A DNA stretch of 64,000 bases from contig NC_089991.1 in assembly GCF_036417845.1 (NCBI RefSeq), positions 11,909,001-11,973,000 on the forward strand, written 5' to 3'. The stretch comes from Apteryx mantelli. Lineage: Eukaryota > Chordata > Aves > Apterygiformes > Apterygidae. Position 1 is the first letter of the stretch; each line of letters begins with the position of its first letter. Shown here in pieces: positions 13,561 through 25,999 of this stretch. The notes under the pieces were generated by a model. The model was given only the letters and a program-made list of their open reading frames with translations. It searched no databases and had not been told where the DNA came from. The translations under genes were made by a program, and so were the position numbers.

Positions 13561-13699
13561 AAACTGGCGGGTCCCAAGTCCTGAGTGCTGGGGCCAGGGC
13601 TACCAAGGAGAGTTTTCCCCTGCAGTTGCCCGAACCCTCCTCTTCCTCTCCCTTCCCACGTTCTGCCGGTAGATGCTATAGGCGGTTTGTCCCCGGGGC

Positions 13700-13890
13700 T
13701 CATAAGGAACAGCTGGCTGCTGTTATCTGGGAGCCACTCTCTTATCTGGCTGCCGATTTCGGCTCCAGGGAGCCAGCACCTCTCAGGTGAGGACGGCTTG
13801 TTTACCATCTGCTCGGCACGGGCGACCCGCGGGGCTCTTATCTGGCCGGGCACCTTGTCGTCTGGAAAAGCCCCGTCAGATAGTAGGACG
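13700..13890. promoter_or_regulatory. GATA-site cluster with adjacent E-box
   Basis: TTATCT (inverted AGATAA) occurs at 13723-13728, 13742-13747 and 13838-13843, each continuing as TTATCTGG; AGATAG follows at 13878-13883. An E-box CAGCTG at 13710-13715 lies seven bases before the first. Four GATA sites in 160 bases is dense. Known context: GATA4 activates HAND genes and binds HAND proteins. It lies about 31 kb upstream of HAND1. Confidence 0.45.
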
Positions 13891-16700
13891 AGGAGGTCCC
13901 CTGCAGGCCTGGGCTCCGGGGGCAGCCGGCACTCGTGGGGGGACCGGGGTGGACATGGGACATTGCAGCCCTGGGGAAATTGCTGCCTTGCTGGAAGGCT
14001 TTAGGCAAGCCACTTCCAGTGCCTGTGGCTCAGCCGCCCCGCTCGGATGGTTAGGAGGGCTCTGCCCACCCCTCTGTGTGCATTCACCCCTTTTGCTTAA
14101 ACCTCTGTGCACACACACACGGCTCCTACTGCAGCTCCCCTTCCTCAGCAAAGTCATCCCTTCTTTACTTATGGGGGTCGAATGCCTGCTCGGTACTTCC
14201 CGTTCTCTGCCCTCCTTCCTCTGGGCCACGGGGCTCCTGTGAAGTTTGCTGTCGAGGACATAAGGACTTGGGTTAAGAGGAGCAGATCGCCCTTCTGGGA
14301 CTTTCTTGCTGCTGCTTCCTAAAATGAAAAGATTAGGCACGGGTTCCTTTTTCCATCAGCTAGTAGCAATGCTTGACCACACCAAAAAATTAAGCAGTAG
14401 TGGTGCTGGAGAGAGAGCTCCAGCTTTTATTGCTCTTATCTCCTTGCTTCTGGAGGAGCGAGATGTCTGTGTGGGGGCTCTGCACAGGGGACATGGTGCA
14501 CACGCCACAAGGAGACAAGCTGCTCTCTAAATCACGGCTGCCCGTGATTTATGCAGAGGCTCACAGGTTAGGTAACTGCAGTAAACAGAATAAACAGACC
14601 TCAGTCTGGATTTATGGACCGACAAAAGGACCTTTAACCACGGAAGAAATGTGCTTTCCAGCCCTCTTCTACCACCAGATCCCAACCAAGGGCTTAAATA
14701 CTTATGTCAAGCTCACAGAGATCAGGAGTTGGGCTGGATTCAAACTCCTACTCTCGTCTCCCTGTTATCTGAGTAAGTCATCTCACAGTTCATCTCATGT
14801 TCACCTCTCAGCTATCACACACACACACGTGCACACACACAGACACACACACACAACGCCAGAGGAGCCAGAGGGGAGCAGGGAGATGATTTTTTTGCTG
14901 GAGTTCCTCCATTGCTGGTGGTGGATTTATACCAGCAGAGAATTTGGCACCATATTTCTGCTGTGAAAACTCGCCATTCACATCTTTTTCTAGAGCTCCT
15001 TTGACCCCCAACCTGCAGATGCAGTGGGCAGGTCAGACATGCCAAGGCCATCTGGGCAGATGTCCAGGATCTGCAAACAGGGCAGCTCTCACTGGCTTCC
15101 CAGGGCACCGGGAACACATGGGTACGTCCCTATGTGGACGCGTGCAGGGGTGAGCTGAACCAGGCATTGCCAACTCACCCATGTACAGCAGCCTCTGGGA
15201 AAGGAAAGGGTGGGACTTGGGCTTAAAATAATAGTGACTAATAAATATCCAACCGGGCGTAGGTCTCCAAGTGCTCTGTAAGGAGGTTTCTCTCTCCTGA
15301 TGTCCTTTTGGGGTGCAGCTGGATGCCCCGACCTTTCTCCCTAGCACATAGCAACATTCAAGTGAGGAGTCCTGGCTGCTATTGCCGAGATAAACCTTCT
15401 GAACATGAAAGTGGCTGTCTACAGAGCAATTAAGGAGGTTTTTTCTCTTTGTGTAAAAGAGGTGTTAGTTTTCCATGTGGTTCTCAAGTGTTTGTTGCGC
15501 TTCTCCCTGTAGATGTGGAAATTCCTGTAATGATGGTATTACAGATGTTGCATGCCAAATAGGAAGGTGTGTGTAAGGGCACAGCAGCCGGCAATTCCTT
15601 TGTTACAAACCTTTAGGCTATTATTTTTAAAGTGATATCAGTGCACAGAAGCTGGCTGGAGAAGATGAGTCTGTCCATCCTCAGGCAATCGTCTGTTCAT
15701 GCTCTGGGAGCGTTCTGGCGTCTGCGACGGCAGTTCCTAAAGGGAAGATGCACGCAATAGGGAGCGCGGGAGGGGAAGTGTAAAACCAGAAGCCAGGCTG
15801 AAAACTTTGGAAAATTTGGTACTAATAGGACTTCTTGTTTTCATATACTCATCAACAATCAGACCCAGTGTCAGCCACACAGACAAGCACAGAAAACAGT
15901 GCTACAAAATAAGTTTTTGCAGCCCAGTGTTATCCCCTCCCTTGATAGCTGGAGAGGGAAAAGCATTCAGAAGAGTGCTGCCTTCTCTCCATCTTGCACA
16001 TCTTTATTTAATCCCGTTGCAAGCAAGCTCACATATTTGAGATGGAACAATTAAAACCCATGAATTGTTCTAAATCCAGGAGAATTGCCAAAACCCCTGT
16101 TTTAATACATTTTCAGATTGCCTTTTTCTCCTGTCTTTGGGAGCCAAGATATGGCTATTTAATTACAAGCACAACCTTCACTTAAGAAGCCTTCCTAATG
16201 AGGCTGGGGTGGAAAGGCATCCAGTTTTTCCCTTGTCTGAATGAAGTGCCACAATTAGCATGTTTTATCCCATGTTTGGATTTGGCACAAATCAGTTAGT
16301 GATGCTTTGGGGAAACCAGCTAGCAGTAACCTCCGAGCTCTGGGCTTCTCGGCGCGCTCTCAGTAGCGCACTAACCCGCCCATTAGAGCAGACCAAATCC
16401 AGCCGCCTGCCAGGGGAGCAAGATTCGGGCTGGCTGCTTTTCATGGCTCAAATCTGGGAGCGGAGGCATTTAGCCCTCCATGGGGCAGGTTGGGGGAAAG
16501 GGGAGGATGGAAAAGAAATATAAAAGGGAGGATTAGGTCAAACTGAGGCAAAGTAAAATCCTAGTAAGGGAGAGGCAAGAATGGCATTGCGGGAGATCTC
16601 TGTGGTCCTTGTAGCTACTGGAAAATGTTTCCCTTGGCTTGCTTTGAGCCAGGATTTCCAAAACGGAGGTAACTGGATGCAGGCAAACCCTACGTGCCGG
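13891..16700. other. non-coding flank with a CA repeat
   Basis: Mixed composition. A (CA)n tract with interruptions lies at about 14816-14855. AT-rich, non-repetitive sequence at about 15800-16200 contains an NKX2-type site (CACTTAA, 16179-16185) and TTTAATTA. No coding exon recognised. Confidence 0.5.
14816..14855. repeat. interrupted (CA)n microsatellite
   Basis: Alternating CA with two small interruptions (gtg, ag) over about 40 bases. Confidence 0.9.
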
Positions 16701-17720
16701 TAAGGCACCTTTCCTATGCCCCAGGTCCAGCTCCCGCGGCCCCTCAGCCCTGCCCCAGCGCCTCCCGAGATCCCTGCGGGCGGGAGGGTGTCACAGGCTC
16801 TCCGATGCCGGCTGGGCACAACGCGGAGGCCGCTCGGCCGGACGGAGTGTGAGAGGGCCGACGCGCGGAGGGGGGGCTCCTCCAGGTGCATTAGCAGCCG
16901 CTCGGCTCCGAAAATCACGGCAAGGAGCTCCCGCTCCCGCCCGGGAGCCTCCCTTAGACACGGGCACGGCGCCGGAGCAGCGACCGGCTGCCCCGAGCCC
17001 CCGGCCGCCCGCGGGGAGCTGCCACCGCCGGCCTCGGCCTCGGCCCGCCGCCAGGACCAGGGCAGGGCCCGGGCGGCCGGCGCGGTGGAGGCGGCGGGCA
17101 GGCGGCGGGCAGGCTGCGGGCGGCGATGCCGGCGGCGCCCGTGCCAAGGGCGCCGGGACGCGCTCGCGGGGCCGGCGGGAGCCGCCAGCATCCTGCGCTC
17201 CCCCCGGGATGCTGCGGCGGCGCATTCCTGCGGCCCTCTGGAGCTCCCGGGAAGCGGCCGGGCCGCGCTGGAGCCGGCCTCCGCCCCATCCATCATCCTT
17301 ATCAGCCGCCCGTGGCAGCCCGGCGGTGCCCGGCGCGGCCGGCGGCCGGGGCGGCGCGGAGCCGGGCGGAGGCACCGCGGCGATAAGCGACGCTACGAAC
17401 AAAAACAACCGGCCCCGACGGGCACTTCAAAGCGCCCCGCCGAGATGTGCGCGGCCGCGGAGCCGGCGCGGGGGCGGCGAGCGCTTTGGGGCGCCGTCCC
17501 GGGGTGGGGGGGTGCGCGGAGCCCCGGAGCGAGGTTTTAAATTAACTGAGGCATCTACAGCCACGTCTGGCCGGATCTCGCCAAAAAAAGGGGCGGCAGG
17601 GCCAATGCACAGTTTAAAGCGCGGCGCTGAGCGGCCGCGCGCGGGCGAGGAGCGCGGAGGCAGCGGGGCCCGGCGCGGCTGTAGCCCGCGGCAGCGGCGC
17701 CTCGCCGGAAGAATTACGCT
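16700..17720. other. large CpG island, about 1 kb
   Basis: Very high GC and CpG density across about 1 kb, edges judged by eye. It supports long open frames on both strands at once, the mark of low stop-codon frequency rather than coding. It ends at an AT-rich transition near 17720-18100. It could be a Polycomb target or the promoter of an unannotated non-coding RNA; the sequence does not decide. Confidence 0.6.
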
Positions 17721-19100
17721 GGGGGATTTGTCAGGAGCGAGAAGGGCCATTCGCTTCCCGAGTGCGACCGTCCCGACGGGCATAAAGCAGCTTTGGAGCC
17801 TGGCTCACCCACTGCCCGGCAGCTTTAGGGCTGCTCCCAGTGGGACGGTAGGAGCCCGGGTGCGCGGACGCTGCCACCGCTCCCGCGAGCTGGGAGTTTA
17901 TTCCTGGGACGCTCCCAGGGAAATCGGTGAGACCTCTTGTGGCACCAGCCGAAACTCCACATTTCCCCGTCCAGCAGCTGAGGAGCGGGATGTAACAGGG
18001 GCCGCGCCGGCGAGCAGGGCGTCCCCGCGGCCACCGGCGGACCGCACCTGTGCGGCAGAAATGGGACATCGCCTCAGGAAAAACTGGAAAATAATTGTGT
18101 TTCAATTAACGCAGGGGTGAAGCCATCTCACACCTGAGAGCGCATTTGGACGCGCTGTTGCAGAAAGCTGCAGGGTTTAAAAAAAAAAAAAAAAAACAGA
18201 GAAAAACCCAAAGTGCCCACGGAGACTAAAGACAGGCTAGGGCCCAGTGATAGCCCTTGGAGAAAGGTATCGCGGCAGTGCAGTATTGGGGGGGGGTGGG
18301 GGGTGGACGTTGTATAGCAAAATATCTGCACTCACAATCAGGTATACCTATGCATGTATAAATACACATGCTATTTTTCACATACATATATTAATTTTCA
18401 AGTGTAATAATACAAAATTACACACGTACACCTTGCTGGTAGTTGCCTCTTTTTCTCTTTATAGGATTCAACTTCATTGAGCTTTTTTTATCTTCCAAGT
18501 CTTGTTGAAAATTTTCATTAACGTTTTAAAAAACAGTCTTTTAAAATTAGATGAACATTATTCATCGAGGACTCTCACATTCAATTCTTTTCAACAAAGC
18601 TATTCAAAGTTAAAATTGTCAGCTTAAATTTGGATGAAAGGAAATTGAATGAAATTAGAAGTCTGTTCTTTTTGTTTCTTTTCTGTCTTCTCTCTCCATT
18701 TTTAGTAAACGAGAGGAGAATTAAGGTGTAAAGGTAGGTAATTTATTTAATTTAAATTTAATTAAATTTAATTCAAAGTGGAAGGATTTTTTTTCTACCT
18801 AGTTCATCACAACATCAGATATATTCCAGGTGAACGGAGAAGTGTTGGTTTCACCCAATACTTTTTGAGGAGAAAAGGCCCTTTCCCTCACTTGCCCCAA
18901 GGAGAGGTGTAGTAGAAAGGTCCCATCAGCTGCGCTTTGATGCAAGGCTTCCTAATGTTATAAGACCCAGATTCTCCATTTCATCTTTTGTGTTGGGGCA
19001 GCCCTTCTTCTGCTTTTCTGTTGTTCTCTTCCTCACTGTCATTATGGCCTGGGCCTCCCTGCCATAATGGGGCCCTTCCAGCATCGTATCCCTCACTTCC
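17721..19100. other. AT-rich non-coding stretch
   Basis: After the CpG island the sequence becomes AT-rich: a run of A near 18178-18196, a G-rich patch at 18288-18303, and AT-rich unique sequence at about 18480-18800 with TTTAATT repeats near 18744-18772. No gene recognised. Confidence 0.5.
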
Positions 19101-19107
19101 AGCAATA

Positions 19108-19372
19108 GCACTGCACCATGCACCAGCATCCACCACCATGCACCAGCGCCACACACATGCACAGACCACCATGCACATGCATCAACTACTATGCATGCAC
19201 CAGCACTGTGCACCACACACATGCACCGACCACCACGACACAGCACCACATAGGTGCACCAGCCACCACGCCTGAGCACCAACCAGGATGCACCCGCACC
19301 ACATAGGTGCACCAGCCCCACATAGGTGCACCAACCACCATGCACCAGCTCCCTGCAGCACCCACCACGCAT
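19108..19372. repeat. degenerate CACCA/ATGCAC minisatellite
   Basis: About 265 bases of imperfect 10-15 base units such as ccaccatgcaccag and cacataggtgcacc. Units vary in length. Open frames crossing it are rich in His, Thr and Cys and are repeat artefacts. Confidence 0.85.
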
Positions 19373-21303
19373 CTGGGCAGGAGCTCCGGCCCCTTCACCT
19401 TTTATACCAGAGGGTGTGATGTCAAAGCTGCCTGCCACAGCCTGATTGGCTGGCTGAGGCGGTGGGCGTGGCCTGTCAGCTCTACCCCTTTAAAGCGGCA
19501 GGCGCCCCCACACCACTGGAGATGTCCCAGCCCTGGGCCAGCAGCGTCCCCCCGGCTGCCCCCACGCCCGGCCAGCAGAAAGCGTGCCTGCACATATACA
19601 TACTTACATACATTATGATATCTTGTTTTAATTACATTAGAGCAAATGACTCCTTCCCCTATGGTTTATATCAGCGCTTTGGGTTTGTAATTTATCTTGG
19701 CACAGTCTAGACTGGAGCCACTTTGAAGCTGTTTCAAACAGGATGAGAACAAACAATTTTTCCAAAGTGGCTGGATTAAGAAAACTGGCAGCCATTCATC
19801 TTTTGGGGAAGGCTTGTGTCAGGGCCATGTCCTCGCTGGAGTCCTGCCAGCTTTCTGCTCCCTACTGTGCTGGGACAAAGAGGTCCTCACCCCGGTGGAG
19901 GGTGGAAAATCCCACCGGTAGCTACTGAGCACGGGGGTTCGGCAGAGGGTGCAGCCGGGGGGGGTCTGCGCAACAGAAGACCTGATTTATGGCTAATTAT
20001 TTTCACTCCATTTATTCTCAAGTGCTAGAGAAGAGAAGGTTGTGCTGTGCGCTGTGCAGCAGCCCGGCCACGCAGGAGGCACCACAGCAAGAAGAGGACC
20101 GGCCAGCTGTGACCAGCACTGGCCGGGCACCGAGTGGCAGTGGCACCACGGCCCATCCTGGTGTTTATTCAGTGTTGAACATCTGGGCTGAGGGTCCACT
20201 GAGTCCGGAGTCACCACGTCTTGTGCCAAGAAGCAGAGCACAAGTCCTTCACCCTGAATTCATGCTAACATCAATTCGACAACTTGTACTAGCAATTTTT
20301 TTTCTCTATAAACCTCATTGACATCTTTAATGCAGGAAATCTCTTCTTATTTTCTTCAGATAAAAGTAATCCTGAAAACATCTTTATTAAATTAAATAAT
20401 TTTCCCTGTTACTTTTTATAGTTTCCCCATTATATTTGTTACTTTAAAAAAAAAAGAAAAAAAACAACCAAACTTTTTCATTGACTGAGAAAGGTGTTTT
20501 TCTCCTAAATCATGCACCTCGAACTCCAAAAGTCTGAGGACTGGTTTGGGGATAAGCACAATACAGGGGATGGATATCCTTGAACCCTGTGAAAATTGAA
20601 CCCTGTGAAACTGAAACACGTGTGAAATACAAAAGTCCTTCTGCAAATCATTTCCTCCACTCCCCCAACATTTGTTGGGTAAAACCCGAAAATCCCTGGG
20701 AGCAGCGCTGCTACCTTGAACGGCTTCAGGCTTTCACCCACCATCTTTCCTTAGGCACCAGTTATTTTCTTCTCTCCTTTTTTTCTCTCTCTGGGTGGAG
20801 CACACTGTGAAACAGGAATACTTCACCCTAATCAAGAAACGAGGTTAGTTTGGGTCTTGAAGCAGAAGTGGCTTTCCCAGCATTCGAAGTTCAGATACAT
20901 GGGGTGCCCGGGGCTGGCGCTGGGGTCCAGTTCCCCTTGTGGCAGGGATATTGCAGCCCAGAGGTGCCCCAGCTGGGATGGGGAGCGCGGCCACCCAGGG
21001 AGGACAGGCAACCCCTCGTCCTGTCGAGCGAGTGCCGCGGCAGGACATGCTTGCCTGCCTCTGACCCTGGAGAGTCATTCCCAGAGAGGAGTCCTCCCTT
21101 GTAGCCATGATGAGGAAAATTTCCCCCCTTCCCCCCAAAAAAGCACCCTCCCCAACAGGCACAGTCCCGCAGGGGCTGGCTGTGGTGGGCAGAGCCACGT
21201 GCTGGACGCAGGGTCCTTCAACAGCCCCGGAGGTGGCAAGCAACGTGCCAGCACCAGTGAGGAGCAACAGGAGCCAGGGCCAGAGCCAGGGCTGGAGACC
21301 TGG

Positions 21304-21480
21304 CTACAGCACGGGTCCAAGCCCATCCTGGAGATCAATCTGCAGCAGAGGTCCAAAGTCTGTTCAGGAGACTGGACCAGAGACAGGATGGGAGACAAGC
21401 TACAACATGAGTCTAAGGGATCCATCCAGGAGACAACCTACCTGCAGCACGAGGCCAAGGTCCATCCAGGAGACAGGGCC
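21304..21480. repeat. degenerate minisatellite, about four units
   Basis: Units start at 21304, 21340, 21400 and 21442 with ctRcaRcaN followed by a GtcCaAg-like core and a ccatccaggaga-like end. Unit lengths are 36, 60, 42 and about 39 bases. They are well diverged, so the array is old. It lies within an unusually long open frame (20755-21828). Confidence 0.65.
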
Positions 21481-22079
21481 AGGATTTCAGATAACGGCAA
21501 CCTCAGCTGGAGCCCTGGCCCATGGGCAGGCTGTGGTGGGGTCTCCAGGGAGGCTGCTCCACCCCGTGCCCTGGTGAGGTCCTGCCGTGCCAGCGCTGTC
21601 CCCTCACTGGGCTGCACATCCAAGCTGTTCCTGCCGCCCCTGAGTAAACACACCAGCTACATCACCACAAATCAAGCCCTGAGCACCAGCAGAGCTCGCA
21701 CGGAAACACATGTGTTTTCTATATTTTCCACCCAAACACTGGGTTTTAAATATTCTAGCAGCACTGTTTGCTCAGCGAAAGCTGCCAGAGTTTATGACAG
21801 ATCCCTCCTCCTTAAGGCTTTGAAATAAGGCTGTAAACATGCTCTCCAGGCTAAAGTGCTGCCTGTAAAGGGGGTTGCTCTCCTCATGATGTGCCTATTG
21901 GCTCCAATTAGCACTGGCAGGAGTCAACCGCAAAGAGAAGGGAGAGCTTATCCCTGGGAGTGAATTGATTTATTTACAGCATTTTCAAAGCAAGATGAAT
22001 ATGGCCTTTTTTTTTTTTATTTTATGAAGTTACCCATTTGCAAAAGAAAAAAAACAACCCAATCCCTAAACAGCTAGAA

Positions 22080-22250
22080 GCTGGAGGATGCTGTCTGCTT
22101 TCCGCGAGATGGAAATTCTGCTTCGTTTAATATGGGCGTGATAAGATCGCCTGGCATTTTATTGGGAGCATTGTCCTGGCCATTGCCAGAACGGGGCAAT
22201 TCGGCTCTCGAGCAGGCTCCTGCCCAGCTGCACTCGTTGCAGGGACCCAG
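22080..22250. promoter_or_regulatory. enhancer-like block with GATA and HOX/CDX-type motifs
   Basis: TGATAA at 22139-22144, a TTTATTGG motif shortly after, and two CCATTG/ATTGTCC cores within 120 bases of non-repetitive sequence. Regulatory role inferred. Confidence 0.3.
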
Positions 22251-24389
22251 CTCCACCACCGCCTCCGGGGCACCCTGCTGAAAACCCCCGCGGTCCTGGG
22301 GCTTCGCTTCACCTTCCAGCCAGGACCATGCCCAGCAGTTCCCCTCCTTGGGGGTCCAGCAAAGCAGTAGCACGCTCCTTTAGCACTTGCTGCAGGAACC
22401 TGCTGCTCGTGGCCGTGGGGCTTGGGAATCAGTCAGTGCGAGTAAAACACATCCTGAGGCTCAGCCAAGCAGGTTGTGGGGATGACATCCCTAAATCCTG
22501 CTACTCTTTCAGTTTGTCTCCTTCCCGACTCCTCACTTTCTGTCCTCAGTCACCCCCCTTCTGGCTTTTCCTTTTATCCAGTTCTCTTTTTCGCTTCCCA
22601 GGGCCCTTCCCCAAACGCCTGCAGCATCCCTTCCCTGGTGCTGCCGACCTCCAGGGCTCCGCGGGCAGCGCTGGGGAGCTCCTGGCAAGGAGCAGCCACC
22701 AGGCTGCTGCTAAGGACGGAGCCGGAAGCACCTCCCGGGAGCTGGCAGGGGACTGAGACCCTCCAAAAGGCTCGTTCACCTTTGCTCTCAGTTCAGTTAT
22801 TTAATTAAATATTTCTCTCCCTCTCTGTCTGCACCAAAGGGCTTAAAAGGGGCAAAAGGCCCATCTGCATGCTGCAACCCGGGATATTGGGTCTGCGAGC
22901 GCAGGAACGCAGCCAGGCGCTCCCTGCGGCTCCCCTGCACGCTTGCGGCCACGTGCCCGCCCAGCCCTGAATACAGGTGACAACTCACTGCTGACGCTTT
23001 GGTAGACTAAAGGGCTCTACAGACGCTGGAAGGAGGCAGTCGCTGAAGGGTTAACCCTTGAAATCAAGGAGAGAGAAAAGACAGGCAGGAGAAGATGCTT
23101 TTATTGCAATGCAGCTTGGCTCTGGCGGTGGCGATGGACCAAGGCTGCCACTCTGCTCTCGGTTCGACCCAGCTCTCTGCCCCCAGCTCTTGGCCCAGCA
23201 AGTGGCTCCAGCAGCAGCAAAGCCAATGGCACCGAGTTTCCCATGGCCTCGTGCCTTGCAGCTACATTCCCCGGCGTCTCAAAAGGTGCAAACGCCAACT
23301 GAGGCTTTTCTTCCAGACGGGATATTGATAGCATTGCTCACCGATGTAGATTCCCTGGTGTCTAATATGAGCTGAATGCATTCTGCAGCCGTTCCTTTGG
23401 GGGGGACGTTAATAGAGTCTTCCTTGCTCCCTCGCGCTCATGCTAGTCGCTTATTTTTGTGAAACCTTAGGAAAGCAGTATCTTCTAGACCTCTGCCTTT
23501 CTATTAAATTGGGCTGAAATTGCCAAAGTGGTTCAAAAGCTGCGGGAAGAGACTGTGCTTCCAGGAGCCCAGCACACATGGGAAATCCCATTGATCATAT
23601 ACAGAGTCCCACCAGGAGCACGAGACCCTGCGGCTCAGCACTGTGGGGTCAGGAGCTGGGGGGGGGGGGGTGGTGTTGTCAGCTGCGGAGGTCTCACTTT
23701 GGGTCCCTCACCGAAAGCTGTCAGTGTTTCACGAGTGCCAAGGGCGTATATTGAAGCTGACTTTGACACGAGCCAAAGGAACTCAGCCCAGCTGGACTTG
23801 GACCGACCTTACTCGAGTGCCCTGTTGCAGACCTGGCCACCGGCAAGACGCCTGTGTGTGAAACCAGCAGCTGCGGTCTCTGGTTTCTGGGATTGGGGGG
23901 GGGGGGGGAATACGCTGTCCCTGGGGATCGCTTGCAATTCCAGGAGCAGCGCAGGGGATCGAGCACCCCAGGGAGCCGAGAGCCGTGCAATGCGGGCAGC
24001 CGGCAGGGCCGCGACACGCTCGGGAACCGCCTCGGCTCCTCGGGCTCTTTCCACCTCTCCTTGCCCGCAGGCGGAAGGTCCTTTCCCCGGCAAAGCAGCT
24101 GCTTTGTGTCACAGCGCTGTCAGGAAGGAGCCGGCAGAGGGGTGGCTCGGGCTGCTTGTACGTGCAGCAGTTATGTGTATCGCTGGCTACCAACTGTGCG
24201 CTTTGCTTAGCAGGCAAGAGGTGACCCGGCCATAATTCAAAGTCGGAGCTGCCTGGCCGAGGTAGTAGCCGACAACAGGGGGTTTATGGACTTTGGAGCG
24301 GACTTTGTTAGCCTTAACCTCAGGGGACTTTGCTTGCGAGAACGGGAAACGCTAGAAGCTCGTTATACTCATTAACGGAGGGAAGGCGA

Positions 24390-25310
24390 TGCAGTTTGCA
24401 AAGGCGGGAGCGCGTCTGCTCGGCTTTCGCCGGCGCTGGCAGCAGAGAGACGCCGGCGGCGCGCAGGGCGGCACGAGCGTCCCGCCAGCAGGACGGGACG
24501 CGGCGGCCAGCAGCCAGGGGACCGCGGCGCCCTCGGCAGCCCCGCTCCCACCGCCTCCGGCCGCGCTGCCCCGCCGGCGCGGAAGCAGCCGCGGAGCTTT
24601 CTCCTCCGCTGCCAGCGCGGCGGCAGCGCGGCGCTCGGGGAAGAGCTCTGCCCGGGGAAGAGCCGGACGCCCGGCACCCCGCAAGGCGCGGGAGCCTCGC
24701 CGGGCTCCCCAGCAGCGCCCGGCGCTGCGCCCTCGCGGCTCGCCGCCGTGCCTCGCCCCGTCTCGGCGCTCGCGTAGCTGGGGACGACGGGAGAGGATGG
24801 CGCGGGCTCCCCCCGGCAGGGCCCGTGCCTCAGTTTCCCCGGGTCCTGGTCATGACGCGAGCTGCCCGCCTCCAACCGGAGCCGGCCCGGCCGGGCTGGG
24901 GGCCCGCGGGAGCAGCCGCCCGAGGCCGCGAGCAGGACCCGAGCATCGCCCGCCGCCGACAGCAGGGCCAAAGCCCCGGCGCGGGGCTCCGCTCGGCTCC
25001 GCAGCTGAATCAGCAAATAATTAGCAGCGGCCAGAGCCGGGGGATTAGCCTGGCGCTGCTCTCCAGCCGCCCGGCCGCGCTTTAACCCTTTCACCCGCCT
25101 GCGCGGCCCCGGCGCGGCGGCCGGGCTCTCCCGGCGGGAGCGCGGCGGCGGGGCCGCGCCGAGCCGAGCGGAGGCGAGCGGAGGCGAGCGGCGGAGCGGG
25201 GCCGACGGCGGCCCCTCCGCGGGCCCACGCCGCCGGGCGGGGCGGTGCGGGGCGGTGCGGGGCGCGAGCCGTCGGTCCCGTGCCTCGCGGCTCGTTTGTT
25301 CACCTCCGGG
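24390..25310. other. large CpG island, about 0.9 kb
   Basis: Extremely GC-rich, CpG-dense DNA with short near-tandem gaggcgagcg units near 25165-25195. The - strand frame of 338 codons and several + strand frames overlap here, as expected from composition. The island stops abruptly at 25310, where the AT-richer block begins. Confidence 0.6.
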
Positions 25311-25660
25311 CAGCCCGATGACAGCGCTTCCCTTTACTACCAGCTGCAAAAACCTGGCAGCTGATTTAGGAGAGCTCCCGGGGCCCAAAATGTAAACCGT
25401 TTTTCACCAGGAATGTATAAGCAAGCCATAAAATAAGGGATTTGGGTCTGGTCACATGGGACAGGCCTCCCATAAAATTGAAGCATTGATCTGTATTTTA
25501 GTGAGCGGCTTCGAAGCTGCCTGGATGATTGAAGAGCTGAGCTTTAACAAACTCTGTAATCTCCCGCCATACATCTGAAGTGGCATGTTTGAAGTCCGAG
25601 GACGAGTTATTTATATTATTTATATAATGCACGGTGAAAGGACATTAGCCGAAGCTCAGG
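25311..25660. promoter_or_regulatory. enhancer-like block beside CpG island
   Basis: A non-repetitive AT-richer stretch with E-boxes CAGCTG at 25341-25346 and 25358-25363 and CACATG at 25453-25458, CCATAAA at 25426-25432 and 25470-25476, and an AT core (ttatttatattatttatata) near 25607-25626. It is about 19 kb upstream of the HAND1 start, a distance similar to the reported mouse left-ventricle enhancer, but orthology is untested. Confidence 0.4.
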
Positions 25661-25810
25661 GCTCCAATGGCTCGTGTTGTTCCCGGGCACAGGAAAATGC
25701 ACGCGGGCCATGTGGTGTGGCATGACGGAGCGGGCCCCCGCGCTGGGGCGCGAGAAAACAGAGAATGAGGATGGCAGCAAAGCCAGGCTGCGGTGAGTCC
25801 CACCGCTAGA

Positions 25811-25932
25811 CCCCCTTGCCTGCAAGTGTCACCCCCTTTCCCGCGAGCATCACCCCCCCTCCTGCGAGTGTCACCCACTCCCGGTGTGTCACCCCCTTCC
25901 CGGCACGTGTCACCCGGTGCCGGGATGACTCC
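25811..25932. repeat. degenerate ~21-base minisatellite, about six copies
   Basis: Units of the form cccccttNcctgcNagtgtca repeat with small length changes (18-21 bases). Confidence 0.8.
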
Positions 25933-25999
25933 CCCGCCATGTGTCCCCGCGCAGGGAGGGGGTCGCGGACAGGGTGCGGCAGGGCCCTGGCAGTGCTGC

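Noticed and set aside
16849-18120. 423-codon + strand open frame in a CpG island
   Set aside because: Open frames of similar size occur on the opposite strand and in other frames; composition is Arg/Gly/Ala/Pro with no recognisable motif.
24372-25388. 338-codon - strand open frame in a CpG island
   Set aside because: Same reason: coincident open frames on both strands, low-complexity residues, no homology recognised.
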